Below are positions 37,722 through 51,367 of a DNA stretch of 64,000 nucleotides, one piece after another; positions within the stretch are counted from its first letter, which is position 1, and each line of letters starts with the position of its first letter. Both the position numbers and the translations under genes were made by a program. This DNA comes from Limanda limanda (Eukaryota; Chordata; Actinopteri; Pleuronectiformes; Pleuronectidae), in the NCBI RefSeq assembly GCF_963576545.1, contig NC_083651.1, forward strand, positions 22,742,248 to 22,806,247, in the 5' to 3' direction. The notes beneath the pieces were generated by a model. It searched no databases, was not told where the DNA came from, and was given only the letters and a program-made list of their open reading frames with translations.

Positions 37722-40113
37722 CTGAAATTATTCAGAACAAATTAATTGGAAAGCTAATCGCAGTGGTCGCACTGTTCAGCTTTCCCACATGTTGCTTCTC
37801 AGGTTTCTAGGTACCCTGTTCTTTTTTGTCCAGACTGTCTTTGCTCATCCACAAGCCTGACGAGTCTTTGAACGCGTACTCGTCTGGAATGAGGGAGCAA
37901 ACATTCAGTGTCAGAGTTGAAGAATTAACTTTAAAGTGATCAACTTGTGCAAGAAGTCAATATTGACTAGCAGCTATGCCAGCCATCTTCTCTGAAGAGA
38001 TAAGCCGACAACCATCCTCGCTCCTGCACGTGACCATGTTTGGATTCAAAGTGCACGGAGACGAGAGGCTGTTCACAGACGGACAGATGGTCCTCGTCAA
38101 TGTGTTTTCTTTAAGATTTAGATTTGAGTCGTTTGAAGTAGTAAAAAATAGAAAATCAATATGTGGCTGTCAATGTTGATAATGTGGTCGGCTGCTAGAA
38201 AATAATCAATGCATGAGAAACACAGTGACATCAAAGCAACAGTCTCCAAAAAACTCATCTTAACATGAAGGGCGCTTTAGAGGAATTACTTTACCGTGTG
38301 GCCTTTCTACCCTTGACATTTAAAGTGATTTACTTTCCCAAAAGAGCTTATCTTGCAGTATTCGTCTGACCACTAACGCAATATGTCTATATTATTTTCC
38401 ACAAAAAAAAACCAAGCACTCAGTTTCTACCCGGACAGAGAAACACATTTACCAAATTATGAGCAAATCAAATGCTTGATTTTCAATCAACCACATTTAG
38501 AGAAAGCTGTAGCTGCCTTTGGGAAATTATAATGTGTAGCTGCTGCCCGCTTCCTCAGCATCAGCAGGACAATGAGTAGTCATCCGACGACTAAAATCAT
38601 GTGGAGCTATTGAGAAGCAGCCAGCAGCACAGTATGAGCTGGACGACTCCCTGCTGGGAAAGTGTGTATGGCTTTGCATGCATGTGGTTATGCATGGCCA
38701 GCCTCTGGTGATGCTCGGAACAATAATCTCCCTCAATTCTTGTTTCTGTAGCATTACACCTTCAGCACATTAAACCCAGGCCGACTTGGTCAGTCAAGAG
38801 CATTGTTCTTCGGTTTGGCTTTAGAAACAATCCTTGGTGTGTGCGTACACAAGGGTTCAGATCTGCAGCCGTACGTTTGTTAGTTAGTAAGTTGCAATGT
38901 TTTGCTATCCTGTGTTTCTCAGTCAAGCTCTGAAAAGGCTCCTCCAACAATTTAAAAGCTTCCACAACAGAAAAGTGTCACCTGGATAACACCTGGGGAA
39001 TTGGCTACAGGGTTTATCCAGAGTTTGCATTTCAAACATGCACAACACAGCGGGAGGTTCTCGTGTTCACAACAGCAGCAAATCCTCCGCATGCTTCAGA
39101 CGGGAGGTGGAGCAGCCGGGTGCAGCAGACAGAGGCAGGAAGTGACGTATTAACTCTGCTGCGTGGATCACGTTTTGTTTATCAAGCTCTAATGACCACA
39201 AACTCTCTTGACATCTTTGTCTGTGTCTTCTACACGTGTGTCAACCCATCGGGAGAGGTTCTCCATCTCCAGCCCCCAGGCTAAAATTTTTCTGACTAAA
39301 TTCTCCAATTACAAAAGATGGATAAAAGTCACATTAACCATTCCATCAAACCTCTTGTAATACAGTAAAAAAAATAAAAGCTGACAAAATGATGGAAAAA
39401 CATAATCACTAGGACCAGTGAATACACAAAGTTAGTGAATTTCACAATTGAATGAATACAGTTACTAACTACGTAACAAGTAGTGCACCTCTTGAATCGA
39501 CTTTTCAGAAGGGCAGTACATTGGCAGCATTTCAAAGTGTCACAGCCGTCCACAATAATGGCGCAGCTCTAACGTGACTACAGCTGATCCGTGCTGCAGT
39601 GTTCCAGTCTAATGGTGCTGAGCTTACACCGCTTTTCCCAGGTAGCCCACTAACAATATGTCCCATCATGCTGCATTATGTCTGTATAAACTATATTGTC
39701 TGCATCACCTACTGTAAACCGTACTTTAACGAGAAACCAAGGCAGAGGAAAAATCCTGAGCTTTTAGATTATCATGGTTTTATGCTTTTGCATCACCAAT
39801 CTATAAAAAGATATATACTGTCCTGTTAACAATATGACTGGAGGGAGGGACGGGTGCTTCATGTTGTCATGGCAGCAGCTGCTCAGGGTTTGGCGGCTGC
39901 TGTGACAACTGTTCACTCATTTTAATGATGCTGTGATGACAAACATCATTTCTGGCTGGATTATTCTTTTTTACAGGAAAGATCTTTTTAAAATGAATGA
40001 TGTGATGTATTTATTAGTGGCAGGATATTCACCAGGGGGTTGTTGCAATGAAAGCAGCTCATGCAAAGTGGAGGACTTCTTGACACCAGGGAGCAGGTTT
40101 GACATCTTGATTC

Positions 40114-40116
<3 letters not shown>

Positions 40117-40161
<45 letters not shown>
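40117..40161. repeat. (GCT)15 trinucleotide repeat
   Basis: This is a perfect run of 15 GCT units, which reads as AGC/CAG in the lrp1b sense strand. An A15-type homopolymer follows at 40196-40211. It is intronic, so no polyglutamine tract is expected. Confidence 0.95.
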
Positions 40162-43100
40162 ATGAGCCTAGATTGCAACTCAACGCCCGGTTTTCAAAAA
40201 AAAAAAAAAAACACTAAAATCTTTTGCAGCTTGTCTGCAAGAGGAATGGATACAATCAGTATTCACTCACAGGTCAAATGACTCTGCAGTAGGCACAGGT
40301 TTTCATTGGAAAATGTGAATTTCACTCAAACTAAATTCACTAATTTCATCTTCTGTAATATTTTGTCAGTCTGCACTTTCTTGTGTTTTGTTTGCTACGA
40401 CTACAACTATCGTGAACATGTGTGTACTTATTGTTTTTAACAGCTATTTAACAGTGAGATGAATTTCTCAGATTCTGGTGCGTTCATGATGTCGAACAGG
40501 ACCAGCATTGGGAGAAAACTCCTCTAATGACAATCGGAAAACAGTCAATTGCCTTTTATCAGCGGTTCACCCGCCCAAAAATATGTATATGTGCTCATTT
40601 AGGTGTAGAATAGACATAACGCTCTGTATTAAACCAGACCAGGATCTTTCAAAGTGATGCTGTGTCCAAACATACCCAGACAAAAGTTTAGTATTTCTGT
40701 AATCGATGCAACTGGATACTGTCGTCTGCTGCAAGATCAGATAATTTGTCAGATAACAAATGCATTGTCAATGTTAATTTAACAAACTTTACCTTTTTCC
40801 CGTGTACTGTGCCGTGTGTTATTGTCTACACTGGTGTTCCATTTCCTCGACTGCCGTGTGCTCGCCCCAGACAGATTGACTGCTTAGTTGTAATGTCCTC
40901 AATATATTCTCTGCCTGGCGACCCGTAATCTGATTTAATATATTGCTTCACATTGTTTATTCATGATGAAAAATAGTGAGTCTGCATCGGCACAGCCAGA
41001 GAAAGAGAAATGCACATTCACACCTTTAGGCTCTCGTCATGAAAACGATACCCGTTATACTTTCAGTGAAGATCGAGGCTGTGGCTGCAGGATTTATTTC
41101 TCTTTACTTCTCGAGCTCAACACTTCTTTACTTTCACAGCTCGGAGAGACGCAGCTTTCCTCTGAGAGGAGATCACAATGCACCATGTTTCACACTTCAC
41201 AGCTGTTATCATTAACTTTTCTCTTTGACTTCAGGAGTTTAAAATACAGATTTGATGGATTTCTCAGTCACACAGTAAGGAGCCTGTTTATTTTTTCAAC
41301 TTAACAGGTTTATATGAAGCAGAAGTGTAACACCCACTAAACTGAAAGAACATATTCCATTGCTCCACTAAATGGTTCATGAGTTCAACCATCACAGGTG
41401 GTGGGATGGCTGCAAACCAGCAAGGCTTGTAGGTGTGGATCTGAAACTGCTGAAACTACAAAACAAAACAACTATTGCTTTGTTTACTATAGTTGATTTG
41501 AAAGTATATCTTATTTCTTGTATAATTATAGGACATGAATACAAATTTGAGTAAAATACAAAACAAAATACACTGAATGCGAGGCACAGATAAAAGGTGT
41601 ATAACTTCTGCCCAAAATTAATTTATCATGAGGCATCGGAACACCACCTCCAATGAGTGCAGCCTGATCCAAGTGCAGCTAAATCAGAAGAAATGTAGGG
41701 GGATACGTATCTTCGTGCACAGCAGAAATTAAAACGAGGCTGCTGAAGTCAAAGTTCTGACAAGTGGCGTGCTCCAGAATCAGCGAACCCAGAGTGATGA
41801 ACATTTATTCTTCACACGCAATCATTACATATAGACACACCAATTAAAAACAGTCAATATATGTATGTTGAGAACAGAACTGCTCTGGAGAACGAAAGCC
41901 CTAGACTTAAATCACACTTTTAGCATCTGCCTATGTGAGAACGCTAATGTCCGAGTCAGTTGCTGTGGACATTCTCCACAGTTTCTCCTGCCTTCATCCG
42001 AGTAAGAACTCTGTATAAAGTCCGATCGACTGCCGCTGTGAGACCACGTGGGAATACAGATTATCCAGTGAGTGGCCATATTGATCAGGTTTCTAACACA
42101 CGATGGACCCAAAAACTGCCAAGAACAACACAAATATGTGAGGATTGAAAAAGCAGTGTCATACCCATGGAAGATGCTGACGAGATTTGAGAGCTTTCGG
42201 TGGAGCAGGCCGATGTCGATGTGCTTTAAACAGAAACACATCATCTCGGCAGTGCAATTCAAATGTTACTTCCTTCCTCTACATGCTGCACAACCCATTA
42301 CCAGAGCACTACGGAGATTGGTGTTGTTGTGAAAGCCTCTGACTCGAAAATCCCCTGCTGCGCTCGTCATATGTGAAAGGTAGTTTATGATTGCCTTTTT
42401 CTTGCCTTTTTCCTGTAATAATTCTCTATCTGGATCCTTGTTTCTTACCTGCCTCATGTTGTGAGTGCAACATGCATTGTAAGTGCATGTATGCTCCAGT
42501 CCTCCAACAGTCCAGTCCAACACTAACATTGAAGAATTAACCTGTTTAACGTTTTTTTTTCCTTCCTCTGGGGCATTCACATTTAAAAATGACAAATTAG
42601 CTCATGCATAATACATGGCTTCACTCAAAATGTCTTTAGAAATCCGAAATCAATACAATCGGCTACATACTATAGGCATCTGGTCCAGTATATAAGAGCG
42701 TAATCATGAATAAAAGCTCTAATTTCCTGTGTGCATTTGTTTATTATTTGCTGTAAATGATGCAGCGTATTCAATCAGACCTATTTGAAAGAGGGGAGAT
42801 GTTGCTTCAGTGCAGTGGAGTGAAGCCAGGTGTTGGCATCCATGTCATCCTGGCTCTACTGTGTAATAAAGAATCAATACATCCGTCTGTGGAGAGGAAC
42901 TCGAGTGGCCTCGGGACTGCGCCCTATAGCGGCACTTCAGAAACACCATACAAAAAAAAAATGCAAATGTTCCTATTTATCATTATTTGGAAAACACCGA
43001 CATAATTAGTCGATAGAGATACTTTTGTGACCGACCATTATGCAAATGTTACAATCTAATTGTTCTGGGGGCAGCTTCAAATGAATAATGCATACTGTAT

Positions 43101-46100
43101 ATTGCAGTAAGAGAGGTTAAAGCCAATATTCACGGAGAAGAATGATCTCATTAGGAGGACAATACACAGTGCTGCATTTAAAGCTGCCATTCTTTCATCA
43201 ATGAAGTAAATACACAATTGTGTTATTGTTGCATTGAGATTCTGATGTATTGCTTTGCCCGAACTGAATTCATGTTTATCATGTCGGGACGTTGTCATGT
43301 GGGATTCACACACTGAGTTATTACAGCTCAGATCTTCAATCCCTGCGCCATATGTGGTGCTGTGGGCTAATGACTCTTAACACATTCTTGATAACAAATG
43401 TTCCAACAGGTAGAGTACACAGCATACAGACCCCGACATGATTCCACGCACCTTGAGATCCCCTGCAGGAAGATTTGTAGTGTTGATTAAAACAAACTAA
43501 ATATCCCCACTTGATTTGTATTGCTCAGACGTCTGAGAACTCAAATTACAGGAAGCTGAATGTGAGAATGGAATTTTTTCTTCCCCCTGAATGAGGACAG
43601 TGGACTTTGACCCCCATCGCTTTCATTGAAATAGCTTTAAGATGGGGTCTCTTTGTGGACGGGGGGGGAGGGGGGGGGATGCAATCACTGCAGCCATAAC
43701 CATTCCAATGTGTGTACAGTCAATTTTGTTTCGAGAAAATATCCCTTAAAGAGATTATTTTGACAAGAAAAACAACAATATTGGTTATTTGCTTACAACC
43801 GTAAAATAACTTAGGGTTTTTATGCTGAACAATGTATGTGACTTTAACACGAGACACTGCTGTCCGCATCCTATAATCTAGCCACTGTCACTTTCAATCA
43901 TGAAATTCATAAATCTAAATGCAGTCTTTATTTATGTATGTATGTGGCCACGTGAGAGCAGCAAAACAAGTTTTTAAAGCTTTGCCATTTTATCTGATTA
44001 GATTGTTGTGGAAAAAATTCTAGCATATAATTGACTCACTTCTATCTCAGTTTCAATCCACACCACCTCCACTACATGCAGAAGCTACTGGTTAACTTCC
44101 TCTGGCATTTGAAAGGAGGATGTGAGTTCTTTCCAATAAATCAAGGTGGAAATACGCACGTTTTTGGGGTTTGGTTGAAAGAGAGAGAAAAACAGAACAG
44201 AATAAACTAACCCTGCATCTTTCAAAATAAATTGGAGTTATTTTATACCGTTACCTTGGATCCCGCCATACAGTTTTCATGAAAAGACTTGACCTTTGAC
44301 TTTATTTATAGTTTTCACACTATGAAATGAGTGTCAGTGCGTTGATTGGTGTGCTGGCCTCTACCAATTGATCGTAAGTGAGTAAATAAGTCATCTGATT
44401 TGGCTTGAAGGCCCATTTAATGAGGACCATGGTGAGAGTACAATACACACAGTGAATGGGAGGACCTGTATTTTTCTCTACATATCCTCTGGCACTGATC
44501 CAGCTCCCTTGAAATAATCATTGGACTATGACGATGTTTATAGAGTGACTGGAAGAGAGGGCATTAGCTCATTCCTTTCACTATCTATTAAACAATCCAT
44601 TATTCACTATTAATAAATAAATAAAGGCCAGAGTCACAGAGTCATGCTCATTAAGAGTCGAGTCCCGGCTACTGTATAACTGAGAGATGAACAGCACTCA
44701 TCGATGTTGCAGGCCATTTTTCTCATTGGCTGTCTGTAAGTATGTGTCACTGTGTTTGCTCGGAGTTGAAGCTCATATCGCTGCGATGCTTTGTTCTCTG
44801 CTGTGGCAGCAGGGAGATAATGCAGACTTTAGCGCTTAAATGTCACACTGGTGCCATGGCAGCAGGCGTGTCAAGTTTATAAAGTATGCTCTTTTCTTTG
44901 GTTCTTCAGGTGACAAGCTGGGACGCTGTCCTTTATAATATTCATACAAGCCGGGAATACAAAGGGGGAAATGTGTCAGTGCAGCTTAACTGTTGGGATG
45001 GGGGCTGAGGGAGCAGAGACAAAGCAGCTTCTGCTGGTGCATCACTTCTGACACGGATGAGACACAGAGTGGGCGCAAGATTGTCACCGAGCAACGACGT
45101 TCATTCCCACACTAATGATTTTGCCTAATGCTTAAACATGGAGAGATGTGTAGAACTACAGAAATAGGGGCAACGCAGCAAGAGGAGACCTGCATAAAAA
45201 CAATTCATAAGGGCAAAGAGGATGATGTGTCTGCCAAATTTTGATGGCAGTGATCACAGACGCGTATAGAGGCAGACAGTGTCTTCATGGGAATTTATGT
45301 TTCCAGGCACAAACACACATACACACAGTAATTGTCGTGCCGGCTCCCTGTCTATTGGAACTATTGTGAAAACAGATGGAAAGAGCCTAAGGAAGTGTAC
45401 ACAAGTTCTGTTCCAAATGGTGAGAGGGAGGGAAAATGTTTTCTCCTAACGCAAGACAGCAGAATGAAAGCTGAAGTGTGATGTAATTGTCTCATAAATT
45501 TAAAAAAAAAGTCCAGCACTGTCCGTGAATCTCCTTCACCGATATATATGCAAAAGTGGCGCTTGAAAATAAGCATGCAACGCAGTGGAGTTTTTGATGA
45601 GTCAACAGGAGGGTTACCTCTCAGGAGGAGGAACGAGACGGAGAGGAGGGAAAATAAATGTTACATAATGCAACAGGCCCTGTCCTTCAGCTCAATAACA
45701 AGGTGCTACGCTACATTACCCCCTAAACCTCCATCCTACTGGCACCAATTCTCATGGGGACCGGGCACATTTGCGATACATTTATTTCAATACGGCACTT
45801 GCCAGAAAGAATACCCTGCAGGAGGTTGATAGGCAACTTAAAATACACTCACTATGGTTACTGCAGCTTCATCGCAGACAGACCCACCTCATAGTATTTG
45901 CACTTGTAAGCAGAGTTTCCAGAGGGGCTTTATCAACCACTTCCACATGCTTGAATGTTTAAAGAGTGTAACATCTTACAAATGTGCGTCACGATCAGAA
46001 TCAAAAGTGCGTCATCAGCATTAACGGTCGAGTATGGTTAGAGGAATCTTGGTGTAATTGTCTGCAGTTTTCCCATGATACTATTATGCAGCTAAAAAAC

Positions 46101-46223
46101 AACAAACAGCAGCATCAACAATTTTTTATGTTTTCTTCAATTATGAAAAACAAGGTAAGGATAAGATAAAGGAAACATTGCGATTAGACCTGGTGCAACA
46201 TATTTATATAAACCTTTTTTCAG

Positions 46224-46377
46224 TGCTCGTAGCCTCCTGAAGAAGAATTCAAGTTGCGTTTCAGACGATCTAAGCGAGGGAACACATTGTTTCAATCATG
46301 AAAACAACAACGAAAATAACAAGGAAGATTCAGAACCCGAGGATGTTCCTTCTGACCCACTGACCAAGGCTCAGCTG
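46224..46377 (+). other. Candidate plus-strand exon, unknown protein
   Basis: A 154-nt segment is bounded by a pyrimidine-rich acceptor (CCTTTTTTCAG) and a good donor (CTG|GTAAGAG). It is open in one frame: ARSLLKKNSSCVSDDLSEG, then Asn/Glu-rich NENNKEDSEPEDVPSDP, then LTKAQL. The frame stays open past the donor to a stop at about 46474 (VRDMFEEEEEAADIRDIGEI). The splice signals and acidic, non-repetitive composition suggest a real or recently lost exon. No family is recognised and no partner exon was found. It lies antisense within lrp1b intron 2. Confidence 0.3.
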
Positions 46378-49300
46378 GTAAGAGACATGTTTGAGGAGGA
46401 GGAGGAAGCTGCGGATATCAGAGATATCGGAGAAATCAGAATCAAAAGTCTTAATTGCTATTGCACAAAATAGCATATGGCATAGCGTATTTTTAAGTTA
46501 TCAAATGTTTTCATTTCCTGTCTGTAAATGTTGGTAATCAAAACAAGGATACTAAAACACTGGAGAGAGGAAATCAAACATACAAGATGGAGTTCGGAAA
46601 CTAATGTGATGAGACTTAACATTGGAGGCGGCAGTGTTTCTGCACGTCTGAGCAGAAACTGACAATGTTATTTGGTTGATGTCTTTACTTTGCTCTCATT
46701 ATTATTCAAGTGGCATTTACAAGAAGTCGGTAACCCAGATATACCCACTGGCAAACCTAGGAAATCAACTTGCTGCAACCTGTGCAGGATCATGGAGGAT
46801 ATTTTCTTTTCTTTCATTACTGGTCTTTCAACATGCTGCTTGTTCTTTAAGCTCTCTGTAGGAAACCCATGAGCCCAAAGTAGAGAATCTGAGGAGTTTA
46901 GAGGAATGCATGGGGAGACATGCCCTCCCCTGTAGTTGAAGGGGAATGAGTGAAAGCACCCCTGAGAGAGTCGCCTTTGAACAGCTCTCCTCCCCTGTGC
47001 TTAGAGGACACTGAGATCAACATCATTTTGGACTGGGTCGGGCTACAGCTCCAGCGGCCATGTTTTTGAAGTCAGCCGCTGACCCTTTATATTGTATTTT
47101 CCTCTGGGAGTGACAATTTAATCAGAGGATTCATTGGTCTCCATGTTTCGCCAGATTCACAAAAAGTGTCTCAGAGCAGCACTACCGAATCGAGCCAAGT
47201 CCATGAAATCGTTTCCTGAAGGACTCATGATGGATTTAAGTTCTGAGACACTTTTTTTTCCCAAGCGTGAAGCATCCAAAAAGGGAGAGAGCTGCACACA
47301 GACAGCCATTAGAATCGAGAGTTGTTATACATTTCGACTGGAAGTGATATTTACAGAAAGTAAATTATGACTGTCCCACATAATCTAACACGTAGAGCAA
47401 ACAGCAGACGTGCATGTCTACAGACAGCCTTGGCATTTAGACTTCCTTCTAAGTATGCTACACAAACTAAGAATGTGATTATCACGCTCTCAGTGAATTT
47501 TTAATGTTTCCACTTTAACTGTCACATCACAAGATGCCGTTTGGTGTCATAACATAACACGCACGAAAACTTTGACTCATTGTACAGAAAGCATTTGCTT
47601 GAGCTGCTGACCAATTGGAGAGTTGCCTCTTTGCTGGGTTTTCTTCAGACATTAGTGGGGACAAGCTGTTTTTCCTGACTCCCTGAATAACTGTCGTCAG
47701 CTGCCCAGTCCCACGGGAGCAGCGGCTCAGCGGATAAACCAATGCCTCCTTCTAGTCTCTTGGAATTGCAATCCAAGGCCACCTTCCCTTTCCTCCTCCC
47801 CACAGGCTGTGGAGATGCAGATTACATCTCCCTGACCGAGAGGGAGCAGGGGAGAGAGAGGCCATCAGTGGCACCATTTTCATATTTCGAGGTGACAGGA
47901 GTGTAATGTATTACCTTGCCTTATTCCAAAGATAATAAATTCCTCTGTATAATGCCCAAAATATTCACAGTCGTATCAGAGTACTGATGGCTGCGCACCA
48001 TGCTTTGCACCGTTTCTTGTGCCATTATTTTAATCCCCCACCGCTTTGCTCGGTGTATATCATCCTATCGAAAGGATCTTTTATTTCCAGGTTACTGCAG
48101 CCCTTGCTATCATTGAAGAAGGCAGAATACATTCCAACCTTGTCTTTTTGTTTGCAGGGTAAATTGATCTAATTCCTGTTTTAATCAATACATAGTCAAT
48201 GATGATGAGTTGAGCCAGATTCCACCTCTATATGCGAGGTCATTTTGTTGCAGGCATTGTAAATTAAAGCAGTGCCAACATTAATAGCAGTGATAATTAA
48301 TGGCCTTCTGGAGATTACGGCTTGGCCCACAGCAATAGAGCAGAGGTTATTTTCTATAATTTATATTTAAAACATATTTCACAAAGCCAAAGTGACAGGT
48401 TGTACCTATAATATACAGCAAATCTTAAACTTATTTTGAAAACAAATTCTCAGACTACACACCACATGCATTCAATTAGCTGTTCCTTGTCTCTTGAATC
48501 TTTAACATTTATTGGTTCTGTGCTTTGATTACAGAATCAGATTCACATTTCCTGCAGCTGTTGCCAAACTGGGCAGGCTAATCTGAGGTGGTTAACGGGA
48601 CGTTTGAAGTTGGGGTTACTTGTGAGGAAAAAAGATTAAAAAAGGAGGTTCAACCCATTGATTGATAACCATCTAATGCCCAGAGACAGTCTAGACATCC
48701 TGACTTTTAGTACCCAGTGTGGACCCAGTTCCAAAAAGCACACAATCCTAAAGCTGCTCAGTTTCAGCAAATGCAGTTGGAAAGTTGAGAAGTCTCTGGA
48801 CTCTGATGATATCATTAGTGGTTGTTGTTTTTTTCAAATATTTGAATGCTCTCTCTGAGAAAAAAGAAAACCAGTATGATATCTGTTTCTGTAACAAGCA
48901 TTTCCAGCCACAAGTAGCATACTATATAAATGACCTGTTGCACACTGGGGGATTCATGATCATCGCACACTGTGGTCAATTTGTGAAGATGTCACTGCAG
49001 AAACTATAATGGCCTCATTTTAGCCAGTGAGAGTAATGACACAGGGATGAGGAACCAGGAATGATGGTTATAATTTGGCTCCTTCTTTTGGCTCATTATT
49101 TACAAAGGCTAATTAAACTCATAATAACATGAAACTGATCCTCTGTTTATCCATTAAAGGAAATCTATTTCTGAGAAGTATGTAAATAATGATAGTAACG
49201 AGCCAATCCTAATGTGGAGGACAAACAAAAATACATTATACTGTAGTCATATTATATTGTCAGTAGTTTGTACTTGTTTTAATAGCTAGAGATTTAGTTT

Positions 49301-50419
49301 ATCCCAGATTATATTATATATATATTATTATAAACATAATTTATCAGTATCAGTATTATAATTATTACCATTGCATGTCTGGCATGTGATATATGATACT
49401 GTAATTGAAATAGCTCAAACGTAATCAGATGCAGCATTAAATATTTAAAGTATTGCAGTGGAACTAAATGTATCTATAGGTGGTACAGTCAAATAAATTT
49501 CAAACTGCTCGATCACACAAACTGTTTCTCATTTCACTGCACTGAAAAAATATGTTGAACCATTTATAGTGATAAGAAAAAGAAATGAGCACTTCAGCCA
49601 ACAAAGAAAAAAAACATAAAAATGGATCAAATCTATTTAAAGAAAGAAACTGCAATTTTTATAATTATGTGCTCCATAAGACTTGATTGAAATTTCCAAA
49701 ACACTTGAATCAAGGACTATGCAATTATCTTGTTAACAATAATCCGATTTTGTGCTAGAAAACCTCAATAGAGTAAGTTTAGGAAAAACCCCAGAGTCAC
49801 AGTGATGATTGCTGAATTATTGAATGTACAACACACGTGTCCTGTTACTTCTCCCCAGCTCCACTCACTGGATGAGAGAAGTAATGAGAGCTGTTGGAAC
49901 TAGAGAAAGTTGGATCCAATCTGAATAGATCTAATGATAAACTTCAGAAGGCCTGGCAGCCAACACACACATTAAGAATTGCAAAGTGAAAATAACATTT
50001 TGAGGATGATTGTGTCGAGATTTGAACGCAGCTGAAATGTGCTGCAAAATTAGATGGCAATTTATCTGTCACATCTATGGTGCGAGGCGTGTTGTGTCAC
50101 CACACTTTCAATTTTACTTCGCCCTTGTTTTTCAAATTTTTTACATACTTAATTTGTTTTGGCTTTGGAGAATTTATCATTCATTACTTGTGGTTTTTTA
50201 ATGTTTCTATTCATTTGGTTTTCTGTGCTGGGATGGAGGCATTTGTTTAACTGCGTGTTCTGCTTAATGTCATTATTGTGCAACTTCATTACATTTTTTA
50301 AGATAAAAAAAAAGAAATTAAATAAATAAAAAGTAATAGCATACCAGTTGATAAAGTTGTATTAATTAAAAAAAACGAATTGTTCCCGAACAAGTTATCT
50401 CTGTCTAATTAATCTAGTG

Positions 50420-50525
50420 CAGTGGCTGGTGAAGCTGGAGCCTATACTGGTATTTAGTGGGTTGGGTGAGAGGGGACACACACCAGACAGGTCACCAGTT
50501 CTTCACAGGGCTGATGAATGTTCAT
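50420..50525 (+). repeat. Short interspersed-repeat fragment
   Basis: The motifs GCTGGAGCCTAT, GGGTTGGGTGAGAGG and ACCAGACAGGTCACCAGTTC occur in the order seen in the same common fish repeat as the 29.1 kb copy (an internal part missing there). It is heavily diverged and adjoins the lrp1b exon 2 donor side, about 140 bp away. Confidence 0.5.
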
Positions 50526-50668
50526 ATTGAAATCAGAGTGTGGATTCCCACTTGTAAGGCTCATTTCAAACAAACACAGGTCTTAAAACAACAAAAAATT
50601 AAAATTCCTGACAAATGAGGTGTTGACAGTGTTGTATTAGTGAGGTATGGATGTGATGGCTGACTTAC

Positions 50669-50791
50669 AAGTTGGACCAGTTTCGTCTGAGTCGTCCGGG
50701 CAGTCAGGCTCGCCGTCGCAGAGCCAGGCCTCGGGGACGCAGGTGCTCTTGTCATGACAGTGAAACTCCCCAATGTCACACACAATGGCTT
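50669..50791 (-). CDS. lrp1b: lrp1b exon 2: LDL-receptor class A repeat 1
   Basis: This 123-nt phase 1-1 exon encodes the first ligand-binding LDLa module. All six cysteines are present (C-x6-C, STC, WLC, PDC, PTC), with the calcium-cage segment [15 protein letters not shown] containing the expected acidic residues. The acceptor is CATCCAG at 50792-50793 and the donor is GTAAGT at 50663-50668. The exon ends one base into a Cys codon that exon 3 completes. Because it is 123 nt with symmetric phases, skipping it would keep frame. The segment is closer to LRP1B than LRP1 in my recollection ([25 protein letters not shown]). Strong call; only the paralogue is uncertain. Confidence 0.93.
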
Positions 50792-51347
50792 CTGGATGAC
50801 ATGAGGAAAAAGGGGGTGGAGAAAGAGACAGAGAAGATGCAGCATGAGGTGATGGCACTGAGCAGGTGGTTCACATGATTCACCAGAAAACATGCACTGG
50901 AGGTAAACTTGAGCATGAGTGTGAGAGGAGCGACAGTTGTGTACTTGTTTTGGAACCATGTGCACATAAATGGATCCAGTGAAGAGACACTGACACGATT
51001 ATCTTTCCAGGTAGAATGGAGCTGAATGAACAGGGTGAAAGCCAACAGGCATGTACAGTCATGTACTGCTTAATCTCAAGTACTGCATGTCCTTTTGTCA
51101 GCATTTTATTTTTTTTGCAAAGCACTCTTCTTTGACAGAGCAGAAGGCTAAACATTTTTTTTCCAGAAGATTAAAACCAAAAGAAGCAGAAGCAGGCGGT
51201 GCCCTGGCTTTGTGATTTTGACAGCTGCTTTCCTCCAACAAAGACAAGATGTCCTTCGCGCCTTGGCAAACTATTACAAAGCAGTTTGGCAAGTTTGTTC
51301 TTATCGTCTTGCCTCCTTGGTGTTGTACTTGCATTTGATGGCTGAAT

Positions 51348-51367
51348 GGGGGGGGGGGGGGGGGGGG
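51348..51367. repeat. Poly-G run (20)
   Basis: Twenty consecutive G on the plus strand are followed by a GAGGAGG purine tract. The run lies about 560 bp upstream of exon 2 in gene orientation. Confidence 0.93.

Larger units (their letters stand above)
32596..50668 (-). other. lrp1b intron 2 (18 kb)
   Basis: This 18,073-bp intron lies between exons 2 and 3. It holds (TG)20 at 36.6 kb, (GCT)15 at 40.1 kb, interrupted G-runs at 43.66 kb, exon-like islands at 37.6-38.1 and 46.2-46.5 kb, and a repeat fragment at 50.4 kb. The stretch at about 38990-39290 is GC-richer than its flanks and may be a repeat I cannot name. The remainder is AT-rich with no recognised feature. Confidence 0.7.
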
